In this document: positions 62,591 through 64,000 of the stretch, in pieces
Numbering within the stretch: position 1 is the first letter of the stretch
How the letters are laid out: every line of letters starts with the position of its first letter
DNA from: Roseovarius marisflavi
GTDB lineage: Bacteria > Pseudomonadota > Alphaproteobacteria > Rhodobacterales > Rhodobacteraceae
Length of the DNA: 64,000 nucleotides
NCBI RefSeq assembly: GCF_900142625.1
Contig: NZ_FRBN01000001.1
Span: 62,001 to 126,000 of the forward strand
Direction of reading: 5' to 3'
Made by a program: the position numbers and the translations under genes
Notes under the pieces: generated by a model
Seen by the model: the letters and a program-made list of their open reading frames with translations, nothing else
The model's database searches: none
Told to the model about the DNA's origin: nothing

Positions 62591-63253
62591 ATGCCGGAAG
62601 TTGACGTAAAAAAAGAAGAAAGCCTGTTCGAGGCGCCCCCGATTGCAGAGCAGGAACGCATGGTCGAAGCGATCCTTTTCGCCAGTGCCGAGCCGGTGAC
62701 CACCAAGGAATTATCTGCGCGGATGCCGCATGGCTCTGATCCGGCCGAGGCGCTTGTCTACCTGCGCAAACGCTATGCGGGGCGCGGGGTGCATGTGGTC
62801 AAGGTGGGCGATGCCTGGGCGATGCGCACGGCACCCGATCTTGGCTTTCTGATGAGCCGGGAAACCGTCGAGACCCGCAAACTGTCGCGCGCGGCGATCG
62901 AGACGCTGGCGATCATCGCCTATCACCAACCCGTCACCCGCGCCGAGATCGAGGAAATTCGCGGCGTCTCGGTCAGCCGGGGCACGGTCGATCAATTGCT
63001 TGAAATGGAATGGATCCGGTTTGGTCGGCGCAAGATGACGCCGGGCCGGCCGGTGACCTTCGTGGTGACCCAGGAATTCCTCGATCACTTCGGCCTTGAA
63101 TCGGCGCGCGATCTGCCGGGACTGAAAGAGTTGCGCGCGGCGGGGCTTTTGGAAAATCGCCCGCCGCCGGGGCTTATGCCGCAGATGGGCGAGGGCGATG
63201 AAGACAGCGCCGAGGAAACCGCAGAGGGGCAGAACGAGCTGTTCGAGGACTGA
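62591..63253 (+). CDS. scpB: Segregation and condensation protein B
   Basis: ScpB dimers bind ScpA and regulate SMC. The 220-aa product has two winged helices: MVEAILFASAEPVTTKELSA in the first and LSRAAIETLAIIAYHQPVTR with GVSVSRGTVDQLLEMEWI in the second. The acidic tail (GEGDEDSAEETAEG) is common. It is convergent with rsgA, with only nine bases between the stops. Confidence 0.95.
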   Translation: MPEVDVKKEESLFEAPPIAEQERMVEAILFASAEPVTTKELSARMPHGSDPAEALVYLRKRYAGRGVHVVKVGDAWAMRTAPDLGFLMSRETVETRKLSRAAIETLAIIAYHQPVTRAEIEEIRGVSVSRGTVDQLLEMEWIRFGRRKMTPGRPVTFVVTQEFLDHFGLESARDLPGLKELRAAGLLENRPPPGLMPQMGEGDEDSAEETAEGQNELFED

Positions 63254-63262
63254 ACGCCACAC

Positions 63263-64000
63263 CTAGCGTTTGGTGCGGCCCTTTTTCATGATCTTATTGC
63301 CTCGCGGCCCGGTTGCGACCGGGGTATTCACGCGGTTTTCCTCTGATAGCTTGCGCCAGCGTTCCAAGCGGTCGGGATCAAGCGCGCCCGCCGCCACCGC
63401 CGCCTGCACCGCGCAGCCCGGCTCGTGGGCATGGGTGCAATCGCGAAACCGGCACTCTGGCGCAAGCTCGGCGATTTCGGAAAACAACTTGTCGAGGCCG
63501 ACGCCAATATCGCTCACGTGAAGCGAGCGCATGCCCGGTGTGTCAATCGCCAGCCCGCCGCCCTTGACCCCGTGAAGCGAGCGCGAGGTGGTGGTATGGC
63601 GCCCCTTGGCGTCATCCTCGCGGATGCCGCTTGTGGGCTGCGCCGTCGCGTCATCCTTGGCCGCGAGGGTGTTGAGCAGGGTCGATTTTCCCACACCGGA
63701 GGAGCCGACTAGCGCCACGGTCTGTCCCGGCCCGCACCACCGCGCAAGGGCGGCGGCAGATTCGGTATCCTTGGCGTTGAGGGTGACCACCTCAAGCCCG
63801 CGCTGCAGGGCCGCGGCGCGGCTCTGGTAGCTTGCGGCGTCCGCGACCATATCGGCCTTGGTCAACAGGATCACCGGCGTCGTGCCGGCCTCATTGGCAT
63901 GGGCGAGATAGCGCTCAAGCCGCGCCGGGTTGAAATCGGCATTACACGAGGTGACGATAAACAGCGTGTCAATATTGGCGGCAATCAGTTGCGGCGCGCG
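63263..64000 (-). CDS. rsgA: Ribosome small-subunit-dependent GTPase A, 5' part outside the window
   Basis: RsgA checks 30S subunit maturation. The visible 245 C-terminal residues show the circularly permuted GTPase order: G4 (LLTKAD) before G1 (VALVGSSGVGKSTLLN), then the G3 motif DTPGMR. The zinc-binding finger CRFRDCTHAHEPGCAV follows and the end is basic (KIMKKGRTKR). The N-terminal OB domain lies beyond base 64000; the frame is open to the window edge. Confidence 0.95.
   Translation of the reverse strand, partial: RAPQLIAANIDTLFIVTSCNADFNPARLERYLAHANEAGTTPVILLTKADMVADAASYQSRAAALQRGLEVVTLNAKDTESAAALARWCGPGQTVALVGSSGVGKSTLLNTLAAKDDATAQPTSGIREDDAKGRHTTTSRSLHGVKGGGLAIDTPGMRSLHVSDIGVGLDKLFSEIAELAPECRFRDCTHAHEPGCAVQAAVAAGALDPDRLERWRKLSEENRVNTPVATGPRGNKIMKKGRTKR

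Noticed and set aside
1-64000. CRISPR arrays, tRNA or rRNA genes, riboswitches
   Set aside because: No regularly spaced direct repeats, no tRNA cloverleaf or CCA-type ends, no rRNA sequence and no recognisable riboswitch core were found in the gaps, which are all shorter than about 250 bases apart from the pseudogene scar.

Overview
The window is a high-GC stretch of an alphaproteobacterial chromosome, almost certainly from the Rhodobacterales (Rhodobacteraceae / Roseobacter group). I infer this from the arrangement of complex I genes with interspersed extra reading frames, a NuoE carrying a long C-terminal extension, gene-transfer-agent (GTA) head-spike genes, a TRAP transporter, the carboxynorspermidine route to polyamines, and the order argS - SPOR protein - nagZ - scpA - scpB. 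I see no rRNA or tRNA gene, CRISPR array, insertion sequence or replication origin. Both ends cut genes: glmS on the left and rsgA on the right, both on the minus strand.

Layout. 1-3.8 kb: UDP-GlcNAc synthesis (glmS, glmU) on the minus strand, and a phosphoglycolate-phosphatase-type HAD hydrolase. 3.9-6.2 kb: a DegT-family aminotransferase, then a two-gene Xre/RES toxin-antitoxin module behind a promoter with two inverted repeats. 6.2-17.3 kb: leucine/isovalerate catabolism (isovaleryl-CoA dehydrogenase, acyl-CoA synthetase, both methylcrotonyl-CoA carboxylase subunits, HMG-CoA lyase, methylglutaconyl-CoA hydratase-type protein), with a divergent ompW, an AT-richer membrane-protein gene inserted between mccB and mccA, a GST and small envelope proteins. 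17.5-36.7 kb: a full 14-gene complex I operon (nuoA-N) with about a dozen extra small genes packed in by stop/start overlaps, closed by a strong terminator. 36.7-40.0 kb: birA, coaX and ribonuclease J. 40.2-42.1 kb: a SulP anion transporter. 42.2-44.6 kb, minus strand: the two carboxynorspermidine enzymes. 44.7-50.8 kb: a TRAP transporter operon ending in an N,N-dimethylformamidase-like large subunit, with a divergent LysR regulator. 50.9-51.5 kb: a scar in which a 5' aminotransferase fragment meets a 3' protein-phosphatase fragment. 51.8-52.8 kb: GTA head-spike base and fibre genes. 52.9-64 kb: housekeeping genes (xth, erpA, dgt, a cation/proton antiporter, a degenerate SDR, argS, a SPOR protein, nagZ, scpA, scpB, rsgA).

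How the genes work together. The catabolic cluster takes isovaleryl-CoA to acetyl-CoA and acetoacetate; its biotin carboxylase needs a biotin ligase such as the birA product. The reducing equivalents can be oxidised by the complex I encoded next door. The least explained part is the set of extra nuo-operon products: a secreted protein with three copies of a two-cysteine module, a lipoprotein with a fourth copy at the same cysteine spacing, two further lipoproteins, several tiny membrane proteins, and a membrane-anchored paralogue of the NuoE C-terminal helix-hairpin-helix domain. The 14 core genes are standard; this accessory set is the best candidate here for undescribed biology, probably assembly, quality control or anchoring of complex I. 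All functional statements rest on motif and family recognition by eye; no database search was run.
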